From positions 1-64,000 of the forward strand of contig NZ_SNXY01000008.1 of the NCBI RefSeq assembly GCF_004362745.1: DNA of 64,000 nucleotides, read 5' to 3'. Source of the stretch: Oharaeibacter diazotrophicus (GTDB lineage: Bacteria; Pseudomonadota; Alphaproteobacteria; Rhizobiales; Pleomorphomonadaceae). This document shows, in pieces, positions 18,660-28,141 of the stretch; position 1 is the first letter of the stretch; every line of letters begins with the position of its first letter. The notes beneath the pieces are model-generated. The model saw nothing but the letters and a program-made list of their open reading frames with translations, made no database searches and was not told the origin of the DNA. Both the position numbers and the translations under genes were made by a program.

Positions 18660-20465
18660 TCAGCCGCCCGCCGGTTTCTTCGCGAAGGTGCTCTTCAGGT
18701 TGTCGAACAGTTCGATCTTGACGCCGTGGCGCTTCATGATCAGCGACTGCTGCAGGATCGACAGCGTGTTGTTCCAGGCCCAGTAGATCACCAGTCCGGC
18801 CGGGAACGAGCCGAGCATGAAGGTGAAGATCACCGGCATCCAGGTGAAGATCGCGGCCTGGGTCGGGTCCGGCGGCGCCGGATTGAGCTTCATCTGCACG
18901 AACATGGTCACGCCCATGATCAGCGGCCAGATGCCGATCATCAGCATGTGCGGCGGGGTCCACGGGATCAGGCCGAACAGGGTGAACAGCGAGGTCGGAT
19001 CCGGCGCCGAGAGGTCGTGGATCCAGCCGTAGAACGGCGCGTGGCGCATCTCGATGGTGACGTAGAGCACCTTGTAGAGGGAGAAGAACACCGGGATCTG
19101 GATCAGCACCGGCAGGCAACCCGCCAGCGGATTGATCTTCTCCTTCTTGTAGAGCGCCATCAACTCCTGTTGCTGCTTCATCTTGTCGTCGGCGTAGCGC
19201 TCGCGCAGCGCGGCCATCTCCGGCTGGACCTTCTTCATCTTGCTCATCGACGCGTAGGACTTGTTCGCGAGCGGGAAGAAGACCGCCTTGACGATGACGG
19301 TGACGCCGAGGATGGCGAGGCCGAAGTTGCCGAACACCTTGTAGAGGAAGTCGATCAGCCGGAACATCGGCTTGGTCAGCCAGTAGAACCAGCCCCAGTC
19401 GATCAGGCGGTCGAAGTTGGTGATGCCGTACTCGGCCTCGTAGGCGTCGATGCGCGCCACGGTCTTGGCGCCGGCGAACAGCCGGACGTCGGTGCCGGCG
19501 CTGGCGCCGGGCGCGACCGTCAGCGCGTCGCGCAGGTAGTCGGCCTGATAGACGTCGGTCTCGCCGGCCTTGGAATGCAGGAAGCGCGGCTGGAAGCCGG
19601 CCTCGCCGGCCGGGATCAGCGCCGCCGCCCAGTATTTGTCGGTGATCCCCAGCCAGCCGGTCTTCGCCGCGTCGGGCTTCAGCGCGCCGTCGCTGGCGAG
19701 CGTCGAATACTTGACCTCGGTGACGCCGTGGCCGTCGAACACCCCGAGCAGGCCCTCGTGCAGCACGTAGGTGCCCTGGGTGTGCGGGGTGCCGTGGCGG
19801 ACGACGAAGCCGTAGGGATAGAGCGTCGCCGCGGCCGCGCCGGTGTTGGCGACGGCGTCCTTCACCTCGAACATGGCGTGCTCGTCGACCGCGATGGTGC
19901 GCGTGAAGACGAGGCCCTTGCCGTTGTCGTAGGTGAGCGTCAGCGGCGTCGACGGCGTCAGCTTGGCGCCGGCCGGGGCGGTCCAGACGGTGTCGCCGTT
20001 CGGCACCGGGGTCGGGTCGCCGGCCGCGGCCGCGAAGCCGAACTCGGCGTAGTAGGCGTCCGGCCCTCCGAGCGGGTTCAGGAGCTTCACCGCCGGCGAG
20101 GTCGGATCGACCGTCTCGGTGTAGGCCTTCAGCGCGACGTCGTCGATGCGGCCGCCCTTGAGGTTGACCGAACCGGCGATCTCCGGGGTGTCGATCGGCA
20201 CGCGGGCGTCGCGGGCGAGCGCCTCGTCGCGGCTGGCGGCCTGCGCCGTGGCGGCGGTCGCCGCGGCACCGGCGGGAGCGGCCGAACCGGAGGTCGCCGC
20301 CGCGCCCGAAGCGGCCGGGGCCGGGGCGTTCGAGGCCTGCGCCTGCCGCGCCTGCTCGGCCTGGCGGGCCTTCTCCACCTGCGGGGCGGCGACGAAATAC
20401 TGCCAGCCCAGGAGAACCACCAGCGACAACAGGATCGCCAGGAACATGTTGCGGTTGTCAGCCAT
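18660..20465 (-). CDS. yidC: membrane protein insertase YidC
   Basis: A 601-residue Oxa1/YidC insertase. TM1 is at residues 7-23 ([18 protein letters not shown]), followed by a low-complexity Ala/Gln linker, a large periplasmic beta domain (about 80-350), then five conserved C-terminal helices. These include [33 protein letters not shown] with the conserved coiled-coil cytoplasmic loop. It inserts inner-membrane proteins alone or with SecYEG. The ATG at 20465 overlaps the end of rnpA by eight bases, as expected for the rpmH-rnpA-yidC operon. Confidence 0.95.
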   Translation of the reverse strand: MADNRNMFLAILLSLVVLLGWQYFVAAPQVEKARQAEQARQAQASNAPAPAASGAAATSGSAAPAGAAATAATAQAASRDEALARDARVPIDTPEIAGSVNLKGGRIDDVALKAYTETVDPTSPAVKLLNPLGGPDAYYAEFGFAAAAGDPTPVPNGDTVWTAPAGAKLTPSTPLTLTYDNGKGLVFTRTIAVDEHAMFEVKDAVANTGAAAATLYPYGFVVRHGTPHTQGTYVLHEGLLGVFDGHGVTEVKYSTLASDGALKPDAAKTGWLGITDKYWAAALIPAGEAGFQPRFLHSKAGETDVYQADYLRDALTVAPGASAGTDVRLFAGAKTVARIDAYEAEYGITNFDRLIDWGWFYWLTKPMFRLIDFLYKVFGNFGLAILGVTVIVKAVFFPLANKSYASMSKMKKVQPEMAALRERYADDKMKQQQELMALYKKEKINPLAGCLPVLIQIPVFFSLYKVLYVTIEMRHAPFYGWIHDLSAPDPTSLFTLFGLIPWTPPHMLMIGIWPLIMGVTMFVQMKLNPAPPDPTQAAIFTWMPVIFTFMLGSFPAGLVIYWAWNNTLSILQQSLIMKRHGVKIELFDNLKSTFAKKPAGG

Positions 20466-20871
20466 CGACCGGTCTCTTCCTCGCACCGCGTCCGCCGCGT
20501 CCGCCACCCTCGCCGCCCGGGTCGCGCACCGCGCCGACGACGTCGGCGACGAGTTCCGCGAAGGGCTGGGTCAGCGCCGCACGGCGGCCGACGAGCACAT
20601 GATCCGTTCCCGGCCGCGCCGCCGCCGCCCCTTCCAGCCGCACCGCCTCCTTGAGGCGGCGGCGGATCCGGTTGCGTTCGACGGCGTTGCCGATCTTCTT
20701 GGTCACCGTGAAGCCGAAACGCGGCGGCGCCGCCGCGTCGGGCTCGGCCGACCGTCCGTCGCGACGGGCGATCGATTGCAGCAAAAAGCCGCGCCGGGGC
20801 GTTCGCGCACCCCGGGCGACTTCGAGATACTCGCTGCGCTTCGTCAGCCGGACGGGGTGCTCCGGAGGCAT
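20458..20871 (-). CDS. rnpA: ribonuclease P protein component
   Basis: A 137-residue basic protein that binds RNase P RNA and helps 5' processing of precursor tRNAs. The hallmark RNR motif is present ([18 protein letters not shown]), with [10 protein letters not shown] before it. It has an alpha-type C-terminal tail rich in Gly/Arg. It lies 28 bases after rpmH and overlaps yidC, the universal order. Confidence 0.93.
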   Translation of the reverse strand: MPPEHPVRLTKRSEYLEVARGARTPRRGFLLQSIARRDGRSAEPDAAAPPRFGFTVTKKIGNAVERNRIRRRLKEAVRLEGAAAARPGTDHVLVGRRAALTQPFAELVADVVGAVRDPGGEGGGRGGRGARKRPVDG

Positions 20872-20899
20872 CGTCTCCGCCCCGCGCGGGGAACCGGCG

Positions 20900-21034
20900 T
20901 CAGGCCGACAGGCGCTTGCGGCCCTGGGCGCGGCGGCGCGCGATCACCTTGCGGCCACCGACGGTGGCCATGCGGGCGCGGAAGCCGTGACGGCGCTTGC
21001 GGACGAGCTTGGACGGCTGGTAAGTGCGCTTCAT
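20900..21034 (-). CDS. rpmH: 50S ribosomal protein L34
   Basis: A 44-residue protein matching L34 along its whole length: [18 protein letters not shown], then [22 protein letters not shown]. The ATG at 21034 follows GGAGATCAAG. It is the first gene of the rpmH-rnpA-yidC cluster, with a strong promoter about 170 bases upstream. Confidence 0.97.
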   Translation of the reverse strand: MKRTYQPSKLVRKRRHGFRARMATVGGRKVIARRRAQGRKRLSA

Positions 21035-21203
21035 CTTGATCTCCGCCCGCCGGGCGGCCTCGTCTTCGTGGCCCCGGCCGCGATCCGGGGGGACCGGCGG
21101 TCGGCGGGGCGGGTCTCGTTCTGGTCCGGGCGTGCCGCCGTCTCGCCCCCCGGGGCCGAGCGGCCACGGGGAAGAGCCGCCGGCCCTGCCCAATCGATGC
21201 GGG

Positions 21204-21232
21204 CTTATACGGGAGCGGCCCGCCCGCGTCAA
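21204..21232 (-). promoter_or_regulatory. sigma-70 promoter of rpmH-rnpA-yidC
   Basis: Minus strand: -35 TTGACG (21232-21227), a 17-base spacer, and -10 TATAAG (21209-21204). This near-consensus pair gives a leader of about 160 bases before rpmH. The -35 overlaps the last codon and stop of the neighbouring ATP-grasp gene. Confidence 0.8.
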
Positions 21233-22350
21233 CGGAAGCCCGCGCTCGCGCCGCCATCTCCGTCGAGACGGTCGAGCGCGATCGCCGGCAGGGCCGTCCG
21301 GCCGAGCGGCCGGTCGCCGGCCTGCAGCAGGAGCCCGTCCCAGGAGACGTTGGCCTCGATCAGCAGCGGGCCGTCGGCGGTGATCGCGACGTCCCAGCCG
21401 AGGAACGGGAAGCGGGCGAACTCCGGCACCGTGGCGTGGGCCCGCCGCACCAGCGCCAGCGCCTCCGGCCAGCACGGGATCTCGACGCCGCGAAGGTCGG
21501 CGCCGGTGACCGGATGGCGCTCGACCGGCCGGCGGCCGGCGAGGAGCGCCGTCCCGAGCCGACCGTCGTCGGCGACGGCGGCGACGATCCGGCGCGTGCC
21601 GGGGCGACCGCCGACACCGAGGCGCGCCTGCGCGCCGACCACCGCGACGTCGCCGTCGCGGCCGATGCCGGTGACGACGCGGACGTCGGGCACCGCCGCC
21701 CCCGCCGACAGCGCCGCGAGGACAGGGTGGGCGATCACGAGCGGCTGGACCAGCCGGTCGCCGCGGCACCATCGCTCCTCGAGGTCGGATTCGGACAGGA
21801 CGGGGCCACCGTCGGCCTCGCGCCAGCCCGCGGCGTCACGGCGCCAGCACGCCGCCCCCGCGCCGCGGCTGCCGCGCAGGTCCTTGACCCAGAGCGCGAC
21901 GTGATCGGGCGAAAAGGGAGTCTGCGGTCCGTCTCGCGCGCCGTCGCGGTAGACCGCGAGGGTCGGGACGACGGCGAGCCCGTGCCGCCGGCAGAGGTCG
22001 GCGAAGCGCGCCTTGTCGGCGACGTCGGCCTCGTCCGCACCGCCGAGCCGCGCCAGCCGGCCGGCGAGCCATTGCGGCTCGGGCCCGAACAGCGCGTCGG
22101 CGACGAAGGCGGCCCGCCCCGGCTCGTGCAGGCGGTAGATCGCGTAGGCGTCGGGCGGCACGTCGTCGAGGAGGGCGCGCCGCATCACGTCGACGGCGCG
22201 GGCGACCCATCCGCGAACGCCCGTGGGCCGCTCGTCGGCCGGCAGGGCGCGCAGGCACCGGATCGTCGCGGCGAGCGCCGCGACCGGCCAGACCGCCACG
22301 ACGGCGGCGCGCAGCGGCACGCGCTGCCAGAGCGGCCTCGAGCCGAACAT
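21229..22350 (-). CDS. sugar-transfer-associated ATP-grasp family protein
   Basis: A 373-residue protein with an ATP-grasp-like core: [56 protein letters not shown], and a C-terminal [11 protein letters not shown] that supplies the metal ligands Glu and Asn. It resembles the PF14397-type ATP-grasp proteins found with exopolysaccharide or peptide-modification genes, which ligate a carboxylate to an amine using ATP. The ATG at 22350 is conservative; a GTG at 22407 is in frame. It follows the 2OG oxygenase gene on the same strand with a short gap and probably forms an operon with it. The substrate is unknown. Confidence 0.7.
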   Translation of the reverse strand: MFGSRPLWQRVPLRAAVVAVWPVAALAATIRCLRALPADERPTGVRGWVARAVDVMRRALLDDVPPDAYAIYRLHEPGRAAFVADALFGPEPQWLAGRLARLGGADEADVADKARFADLCRRHGLAVVPTLAVYRDGARDGPQTPFSPDHVALWVKDLRGSRGAGAACWRRDAAGWREADGGPVLSESDLEERWCRGDRLVQPLVIAHPVLAALSAGAAVPDVRVVTGIGRDGDVAVVGAQARLGVGGRPGTRRIVAAVADDGRLGTALLAGRRPVERHPVTGADLRGVEIPCWPEALALVRRAHATVPEFARFPFLGWDVAITADGPLLIEANVSWDGLLLQAGDRPLGRTALPAIALDRLDGDGGASAGFR

Positions 22351-22457
22351 CTCCCGGCGGCAGAGATGGCGCAGACGCCGCAGCGGCGTTCGTGCCGGAA
22401 ACGGCACGAAGGGAAAGCCGCAGCGGGTCAGCAGGTCCGCCCGCGCCGCCCGGCGGC

Positions 22458-23279
22458 TCACCCCAGCGGCCCGTCGAAGTCGCGGTCGACGTAGTGCAGC
22501 AGCAGCGTCCAGCAGGTCTCCCCGGGGGCGAGCGGACCGCGGCCGTGCAGCAGCCGGGTGCCGCGGAACATCACGCCGCCGCCGATCGGCAGCAGGTGGT
22601 CGACCGGCGGCGTGCCGTCGCCCGGATCGACCGTCAGCGGCCAGGGCGAGACGCCGTCGGCCGGCGTCGGCCGATGGTCGATCGCCAGCGCCAGCGTGTA
22701 GGCGCACTGGGCGCGGTCGCGGTGCATCGGCATCGACGCCCCCGGCCGATAGAGCGAGGCGTAGGAATAGCTCGGCTTCAGCGGCACCCCGGCGATCGCC
22801 TCGATCGCCGGCAGCAGCGCGCGCAGCACGACGCGGCCGGCCGGGTCGTCGTGCATGGCGTTGCGGTCGATCGTGCTCGTCACGGGCGCGGCGCCGCGCG
22901 CGACCGCGGCCCGGTAGTGGCCGACGAGCGCGTCGACCGTCGCCCGGTCGATGCAGGCGGGGATCGTCGCGAAGCCGCGGACGCGGAACGCCGTCGCGGC
23001 GGCCGCGACATCCGGGGCGGCGGAGGCGTCCGGCCGCTCGGCCGGCAGCACCAGGAGGCCGGCGGCCCACAGCGCCGCGACGTCGTCGGCGGGAAGTCCC
23101 GCCGAATCCGCCGGCCGGCCCGCAGCCGCCGCGGTCGCGGCGCCGTATCCGGGGGCGCCGGGGTCGAGCACGGTGCGCAGGAAGCCGCGGACGGCCGAAC
23201 GGGCGGAGATCGCCAGTGCTTCGCCGTCCGGTGTCGGGACGACGTCGACGGCGGGGTTGGCGACGAGTGGTGCGGCCAT
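22458..23279 (-). CDS. 2-oxoglutarate/Fe(II) oxygenase-like protein
   Basis: A 273-residue protein whose C-terminal half has the Fe(II) triad HxD...H: MPMHRDRAQCAYTLAL, then a distal histidine in RGTRLLHGRGPL. The N-terminal 90 residues are alanine-rich and of unknown purpose. It probably hydroxylates a small molecule or peptide, using 2-oxoglutarate and oxygen. The ATG at 23279 is chosen; an in-frame GTG at 23291 is possible. It is upstream of the ATP-grasp gene on the same strand, so oxidation and ATP-dependent ligation may act on one product. Confidence 0.68.
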   Translation of the reverse strand: MAAPLVANPAVDVVPTPDGEALAISARSAVRGFLRTVLDPGAPGYGAATAAAAGRPADSAGLPADDVAALWAAGLLVLPAERPDASAAPDVAAAATAFRVRGFATIPACIDRATVDALVGHYRAAVARGAAPVTSTIDRNAMHDDPAGRVVLRALLPAIEAIAGVPLKPSYSYASLYRPGASMPMHRDRAQCAYTLALAIDHRPTPADGVSPWPLTVDPGDGTPPVDHLLPIGGGVMFRGTRLLHGRGPLAPGETCWTLLLHYVDRDFDGPLG

Positions 23280-23549
23280 GGTCGCGCTCACGCCCCGGCC
23301 GCGCGCGGGGCGCGCCGGGCTGTGCCGGCCCGCCGGGCCGTCGTCGGTTCGGGGAAGACGCGCGGGGTCGGCACCATCGGGTTCGCGGATCCGGTCGGGT
23401 GGGATTCCTCGCTTCTATCCGATCGGCGCGCGCCCCGCCACTTCGCCGCCGGCGCGCCGCTTGCTGCCCCCTCGCGCGGCATCAAGACGGCGTGAGACCG
23501 CCGCGAGGCGCTTGCCCCGCACGGTCCCGCATGCCACCTCAGGATCGTC

Positions 23550-24368
23550 ATGAGCGCCACCAGCCACCCCCTTCCCGGCGAAGTCCGGAATTCGGCCGAC
23601 GTCGCGGCGCCGTCGCCGTGGCGGCGGGTGCGGCGGGCGTGGCCGATCCTGGCGATCGCCGTGGCAGGCGCGGCGGCATGGTCCTTCGATCTGCACCATC
23701 TCCTCGGACTCGACGCGTTCATCGCCAACCGTGCCGTCGTTGTCGACTTCGTCGCCGCCCACTACGTCGCGGCGCTGGCGACGTTGTTCGCGGTCTACGT
23801 GGTGGTCGTGGCGCTGTCGGTCCCCTGCGGGCTCGCGCTCACCATGGCCTCCGGCTTCCTGTTCGGACCGGTGGTCGGCGGCCTCGCCTCGGCGCTCGCC
23901 GCCACGCTCGGCGCTACCGCGATCTTCCTCGCCGCCCGTTCCTCGATCGGCGAGGGCCTGCGCGCCCGGGCCGGACCGCGGATCGAGAAGATCGCCTGCG
24001 GCTTTTGCCGCGACGCCTTCCACTACGTCCTGTTCCTACGCCTCGTGCCGATCGCGCCGTTCTGGTTGGTCAACCTCGCACCGGCGATCCTCGGCGTCCC
24101 GACCCGGGCCTACGTGCTCGCCACCGCCCTCGGCATCCTGCCGGCCACCTTCGTGTTCGCCGCCCTCGGCTCGGGTCTCGACAGCGTCGTCGCCGCCCAG
24201 GAGGCCGCCAATGCCGCCTGCCTCGCCGCCGGCACCTGCACCGTCTCGCTGCACCCGAAGGCCCTGGTGACGCCGGACCTCGTCGCCGCCCTCGCCGCCC
24301 TCGGCGTGCTGTCGCTCGTTCCCGTCGTCTTCCGCCGCTGGCGGGCCCGGCGGGGGCGCTGCGGGTGA
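23550..24368 (+). CDS. TVP38/TMEM64 (DedA-like) membrane protein
   Basis: A 272-residue inner-membrane protein with about six helices and the SNARE-associated/VTT domain signature (PCGLALTMASGFLFGPVVGG, LRLVPIAPFWLVNLAPAILGV, FVFAALGSGL). VTT-domain proteins move lipids such as undecaprenyl phosphate or other phospholipids across the membrane. It overlaps the next gene's GTG by three bases, and co-occurrence with a flavin disulfide reductase is common for this family. The partnership has no established mechanism. Confidence 0.85.
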   Translation: MSATSHPLPGEVRNSADVAAPSPWRRVRRAWPILAIAVAGAAAWSFDLHHLLGLDAFIANRAVVVDFVAAHYVAALATLFAVYVVVVALSVPCGLALTMASGFLFGPVVGGLASALAATLGATAIFLAARSSIGEGLRARAGPRIEKIACGFCRDAFHYVLFLRLVPIAPFWLVNLAPAILGVPTRAYVLATALGILPATFVFAALGSGLDSVVAAQEAANAACLAAGTCTVSLHPKALVTPDLVAALAALGVLSLVPVVFRRWRARRGRCG

Positions 24369-25792
24369 GCGCGCCGCTCCGCCCCCATCTCTGCGTGATA
24401 GGCGCCGGCTCGGCCGGCCTCACCGCCACCGCCGCGGCCCGCGCCGTCGGCCTCTCGGTCGTGCTGGTCGAGCGCGACCGCATGGGCGGGGAATGCCTCA
24501 ACACCGGCTGCGTGCCCTCGAAGGCGCTGATCGCCGCCGCCCGCCACGCCGAGGCGGTGCGCCGCGCCGCCGCCTTCGGCGTCGACGCCGGTCCGCCCAC
24601 GGTCGACGCCCCCCGCGTCTTCGCCCACGTCCACGGCGCGATCGCGACCATCGCGCCCCACGACAGCGCCGAGCGCTTCCGCGCCCTCGGCGCCACCGTG
24701 CTCGCCGGCACCGCCCGCTTCCTCGACCCGCGCACGCTCGCGGTCGGGGACATCCGGATCGCGCCGCGCCGCGTGATCGTCGCCACCGGCTCCCGTCCGG
24801 CGGTGCCGGACCTGCCGGGCCTTTCCTCCGTCCCCTTCCTCAACAACGAGGACGTCTTCGACCTTTCCGCCCTGCCCGCCTCGCTGGTGGTGCTCGGCGG
24901 CGGGCCGGTCGGCCTCGAACTCGCCCAGGCGTTCAGCCGTCTCGGCGTCGCGGTGACGGTGGCGACCTCCGGTCGGGCGCTGCCGCGCGACGACCGCGAG
25001 GCGGCCGCGATCGTCGCCGCCCGGCTCCGCCGCGAGGGCGTGGATCTCCGCGAGGAGACCCCGGCCCTCGCCGTCCGCGCCGCCCCCGGCGGCGTCGAGG
25101 TCGACACCACCGCCGGCCCGGTCCGCGCCGAGCGGCTGCTGGTCGCCACCGGCCGGCGTCCGGCCGTCGACGACCTCGACCTCGCGGCCGGCGGGATCGC
25201 GGCGACGGCCGACGGCATCGTCGTCGACGCCGCGCTCCGAACCTCCAATCGCCGCGTGTTCGCGATCGGCGACGTCGTCGCCGGGACGCCGCGCTTCACC
25301 CACTGGGCCGGCCACCAGGCGGGCCTGGCGATCCGCACGATCCTGACGCGCTGGCCGCACCGGGAGAATCGCGACGCCCTGCCGTGGGCGACCTACACCG
25401 ATCCCGAGATCGCCCACGTCGGCCTTCGCGAGGCGGAGGCGCGGGCGCGCCACGGCGATCGCGTCCGCGTGGTCCGCGCCGACTTCTCGGGCAACGACCG
25501 CGCGGTCGCCGACGGCGACACCGAGGGCTTCGTCCGCCTCGTACTCGGCCCGCGCGGCCGGGTGCTCGGCGCCGACCTCGTCGGCCCCGGCGCCGGCGAG
25601 ACCGCGGCCCTGGTGGCGCTGGCGATCGCCGGCCGGATCGGCGTCGGCGCGCTCGCCGGGATGGTCGCGCCCTATCCGACGCTGGCCGAGGCGGTGCGCC
25701 GCGCCGCGCTCGGCGCCTATGCCGAAAAGCTCGCCGATCCCCTGGTCGGCGGACTGATGCGCCTCCTGGTGCGTCTTCAGGGACGGGGGTGA
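24365..25792 (+). CDS. FAD-dependent pyridine nucleotide-disulfide oxidoreductase
   Basis: A 475-residue flavoprotein of the dihydrolipoamide dehydrogenase/mercuric reductase fold. The FAD motif is VIGAGSAG, the redox-active cysteines are in GGECLNTGCVPSKAL, the NAD site is VVLGGGPVGLELAQ, and the second FAD contact is RVFAIGDVVAG. The usual active-site His-Pro of lipoamide dehydrogenases (HPT) is replaced by YPT in APYPTLAE, as in mercuric-reductase-like subfamilies, so lipoamide is unlikely to be the substrate. GTG start at 24365 overlaps the stop of the TVP38 gene. Confidence 0.85.
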   Translation: MSAPLRPHLCVIGAGSAGLTATAAARAVGLSVVLVERDRMGGECLNTGCVPSKALIAAARHAEAVRRAAAFGVDAGPPTVDAPRVFAHVHGAIATIAPHDSAERFRALGATVLAGTARFLDPRTLAVGDIRIAPRRVIVATGSRPAVPDLPGLSSVPFLNNEDVFDLSALPASLVVLGGGPVGLELAQAFSRLGVAVTVATSGRALPRDDREAAAIVAARLRREGVDLREETPALAVRAAPGGVEVDTTAGPVRAERLLVATGRRPAVDDLDLAAGGIAATADGIVVDAALRTSNRRVFAIGDVVAGTPRFTHWAGHQAGLAIRTILTRWPHRENRDALPWATYTDPEIAHVGLREAEARARHGDRVRVVRADFSGNDRAVADGDTEGFVRLVLGPRGRVLGADLVGPGAGETAALVALAIAGRIGVGALAGMVAPYPTLAEAVRRAALGAYAEKLADPLVGGLMRLLVRLQGRG

Positions 25793-25878
25793 AAACGCCC
25801 CCCGCGCCGAGGGGTGCGGGCGGCGCGCGGCGGTTCCAAAGGTCGCGCCCCCGGCCTATATGGAGACGGGGCCGCTGC

Positions 25879-27369
25879 ATGGTCGACGAGGGAGAGATGG
25901 ACGAAGGCGATTCGGCGGTCGGACCGGACGAACTCGACGGCGCGGGAGGGCGGCAGCCCGTCGGGCTGTCGTTCAAGCTGCTCGTCCTCACCGTGCTCTT
26001 CGTCATGCTGGCGGAGGTGATGATCTACGTCCCCTCGATCGCCAACTTCCAGAAGACCGAGATCGAGGACCGTCTGCACTCCGCCACCATCGCCGCCCAC
26101 GCGATGTCGGCCCTCGAGCCCGGAGCGACGACGCCGCAGCTGCAGACGACGCTGCTGCGCGACCTCGACGTCTCGGCCATCGCGGTGCGCCAGCACGGCA
26201 TGAAACGCCTCGTCGCGATGGCCGACGAGATGCCCGGCTCGGTCGAGCGCGACGTCCAGATGCGCACGCAGACGCCGATGATCGCGATTCGCTCGGCCTT
26301 CGACACGCTGGTCTACGGCGGCGACCGCATGATCCGCGCCACCGGCGCCTTCGACGGCGACGGCGAGATCGAGATCGTGTTCTCCGAAGCCGGCCTGCGC
26401 GAGGCGATGCTGCTCTATTCGCGCAACATCCTGCTGCTCTCGGTCGTCATCTCCACCTTCTCCGCCGTCCTCGTCTACCTCAGTCTGCGCCGGCTGTTCG
26501 TGCGGCCGATGCAGCGCATCGGGCTGGCGCTCGCGCGCTGGGCCGAGGATCCGGAGGATCCGAACCGGATCCTGGTGCCGACCAACCGGCGCGACGAGTT
26601 CGGCCTCGCCGAGGAGCAGCTCGCCGACATGCAGGCCCACGTCCAGGAGGTGCTGAAGCAGCAGCGCCGCCTCGCCGACCTCGGCCTCGCGGTCTCCAAG
26701 ATCAACCACGACCTCCGCAACCTGCTCGCCTCGGCCCAGCTCGTCTCCGACCGCCTGACCGCGATCCCCGACCCGACGGTGCAGCGCTTCGCGCCCAAGC
26801 TGATCGGCGCGCTCGACCGCGCCATCTCCTACGCCGAGGCCGTGCTCGCCTACGGCAAGGCGCAGGAGGCGCCGCCGGCGCGCCGTCTGCTCAAGCTCGC
26901 GCGCCTCGCGGCCGAGGTCGGCGACATCACCGGCGTCGCCCATCACGCGACGATCGAGTGGGCCGTCGACGTGCCGGCCGACCTCGAGGTCGACGCCGAC
27001 GGCGACCAGCTGTTCCGCGTCCTGCTCAACCTCGTGCGCAACGCCGCCCAGGCGCTCGAGCAGGCCGCCGACGAATCGGCGGTGCGCCGGCTCGTCGTCG
27101 CCGGCGAGCGGGTCGGCACCGTGGTGCGCATCCGCGTCGCCGACACCGGACCGGGCGTGCCGGACCGCGCCCGCGAGCACCTGTTCAAGCCGTTCCAGGG
27201 CTCGGTCCGCCGCGGCGGCACCGGCCTCGGCCTCGCCATCGCCGCCGAACTGGTGCGCGCCCACGGCGGCTCGATCGCCCTCCTCGACGACGGCCCCGGC
27301 GCCGTGTTCGAGATCGAGATTCCCGACCGCCCCGTCGCCCTCGCCGACGTCCGCCGCTCCCGCGCCTGA
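25879..27369 (+). CDS. membrane-bound sensor histidine kinase
   Basis: A 496-residue kinase. TM1 lies near residues 32-53, followed by a periplasmic sensor region of about 130 residues, TM2 near 180-200, a HAMP-like segment, the phosphoacceptor histidine in SKINHDLRNLLASAQ, and ATPase motifs NLVRNAAQAL (N box), DTGPGVP (G1) and GGTGLGLAIA (G2). No response regulator is adjacent, so it is an orphan kinase. The ATG at 25879 is used; an ATG at 25897 directly after GGGAGAG is an alternative. Confidence 0.87.
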   Translation: MVDEGEMDEGDSAVGPDELDGAGGRQPVGLSFKLLVLTVLFVMLAEVMIYVPSIANFQKTEIEDRLHSATIAAHAMSALEPGATTPQLQTTLLRDLDVSAIAVRQHGMKRLVAMADEMPGSVERDVQMRTQTPMIAIRSAFDTLVYGGDRMIRATGAFDGDGEIEIVFSEAGLREAMLLYSRNILLLSVVISTFSAVLVYLSLRRLFVRPMQRIGLALARWAEDPEDPNRILVPTNRRDEFGLAEEQLADMQAHVQEVLKQQRRLADLGLAVSKINHDLRNLLASAQLVSDRLTAIPDPTVQRFAPKLIGALDRAISYAEAVLAYGKAQEAPPARRLLKLARLAAEVGDITGVAHHATIEWAVDVPADLEVDADGDQLFRVLLNLVRNAAQALEQAADESAVRRLVVAGERVGTVVRIRVADTGPGVPDRAREHLFKPFQGSVRRGGTGLGLAIAAELVRAHGGSIALLDDGPGAVFEIEIPDRPVALADVRRSRA

Positions 27370-27537
27370 CCGCCGGCGCCGCCCAACCCGCTGAATTCAA
27401 GTCAGTTTCCGACTATCCCACCCAACCGTCGGGCCGCCGCGCGAAACCCCTTGCAATCCGTCCGGCGAGGCTATAGATACCCCCTCACGCCCGGGGGCCA
27501 CCCGGCGCGGCGGGCCGAGCCCGCGACGACATGGCAG

Positions 27538-27614
27538 GCGCCCGTAGCTCAGCTGGATAGAGCACCAGACTACGAATCTGGGGGTCAGGAGTTCGAATCT
27601 CTTCGGGCGCGCCA
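27538..27614 (+). tRNA. tRNA-Arg (anticodon ACG)
   Basis: A full cloverleaf can be drawn: acceptor GCGCCCG/CGGGCGC, D arm GCTC-AGCTGGATA-GAGC, anticodon arm CCAGA-CTACGAA-TCTGG, T arm AGGAG-TTCGAAT-CTCTT, discriminator G and encoded CCA. The ACG anticodon reads CGN arginine codons after A34 deamination to inosine. It marks the left border of the accessory region. Confidence 0.95.
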
Positions 27615-27754
27615 ACTTTCTCAATGGAATCAAGCACTTAGCGGAATGGGCTTTTCGAGGCTTGTTGCGGTAGCTACCAAGTAGCAACCACGGAATTCCG
27701 GTCGGAACGGAATGCACGCCAACGTCAAGGCACGTGCCGTTTCGGCGCTACTCG

Positions 27755-27766
27755 CCCCCCCCCCCC
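27755..27766. repeat. homopolymeric C tract
   Basis: Twelve consecutive cytosines between the tRNA-Arg and the XRE gene, near the XRE stop. Such tracts are slippage-prone in replication and in sequencing. Confidence 0.8.
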
Positions 27767-27791
27767 GCCATCCCGCCGCACTTAAGCCGCT

Positions 27792-28064
27792 CTAACCGGG
27801 TGCCTGAATCGCCCCGTCGTCGGTGATCTGCGTCAGCGGCACCCCAAGCGCCTGCGCAACCAGCCACAACGTTTGAAGAGTCGGGTTCCGCCGGCCGGCC
27901 TCAAGTCCGCTCAGATAGGACTGGTCGACCCCGGTGTCTTCGGCGAGCGCTTCGATTCGGGCCACAAGCTGCCACTGCGACAGCCCAGCGGCCGTTCGCG
28001 CACTCTTTATGTTCTGGCCAACGCGCTGCTGGATATCCATGGCCAGCACGAAAAGGCACTTCAC
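27792..28064 (-). CDS. XRE-family helix-turn-helix regulator
   Basis: A 90-residue protein consisting almost only of a Cro/CI-type HTH: NIKSARTAAGLSQWQLVARIE, VDQSYLSGLEAGRRNPTLQTLWLVAQALGV. The GTG at 28064 is supported by AGGGG seven bases upstream; the ATG at 28040 is the alternative. It is divergent from the DUF2628 gene, and the 77 bases between them would hold its operator. A regulator directly after a tRNA-borne border is typical of an integrated element. Confidence 0.8.
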   Translation of the reverse strand: MKCLFVLAMDIQQRVGQNIKSARTAAGLSQWQLVARIEALAEDTGVDQSYLSGLEAGRRNPTLQTLWLVAQALGVPLTQITDDGAIQAPG

Positions 28065-28141
28065 AGCGCGCCCCTATGGATTAAAGTCCATATCCGGCGC
28101 CGCGCCCGCTGCGCCGCTTCAAATCCGAAAGGCGCAGAGAC

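Noticed and set aside
27397-27717. Frames over the tRNA-Arg containing FELLTPRFVVWC and APVAQLDRAPDYESGG
   Set aside because: These are the well-known spurious translations of a tRNA gene.
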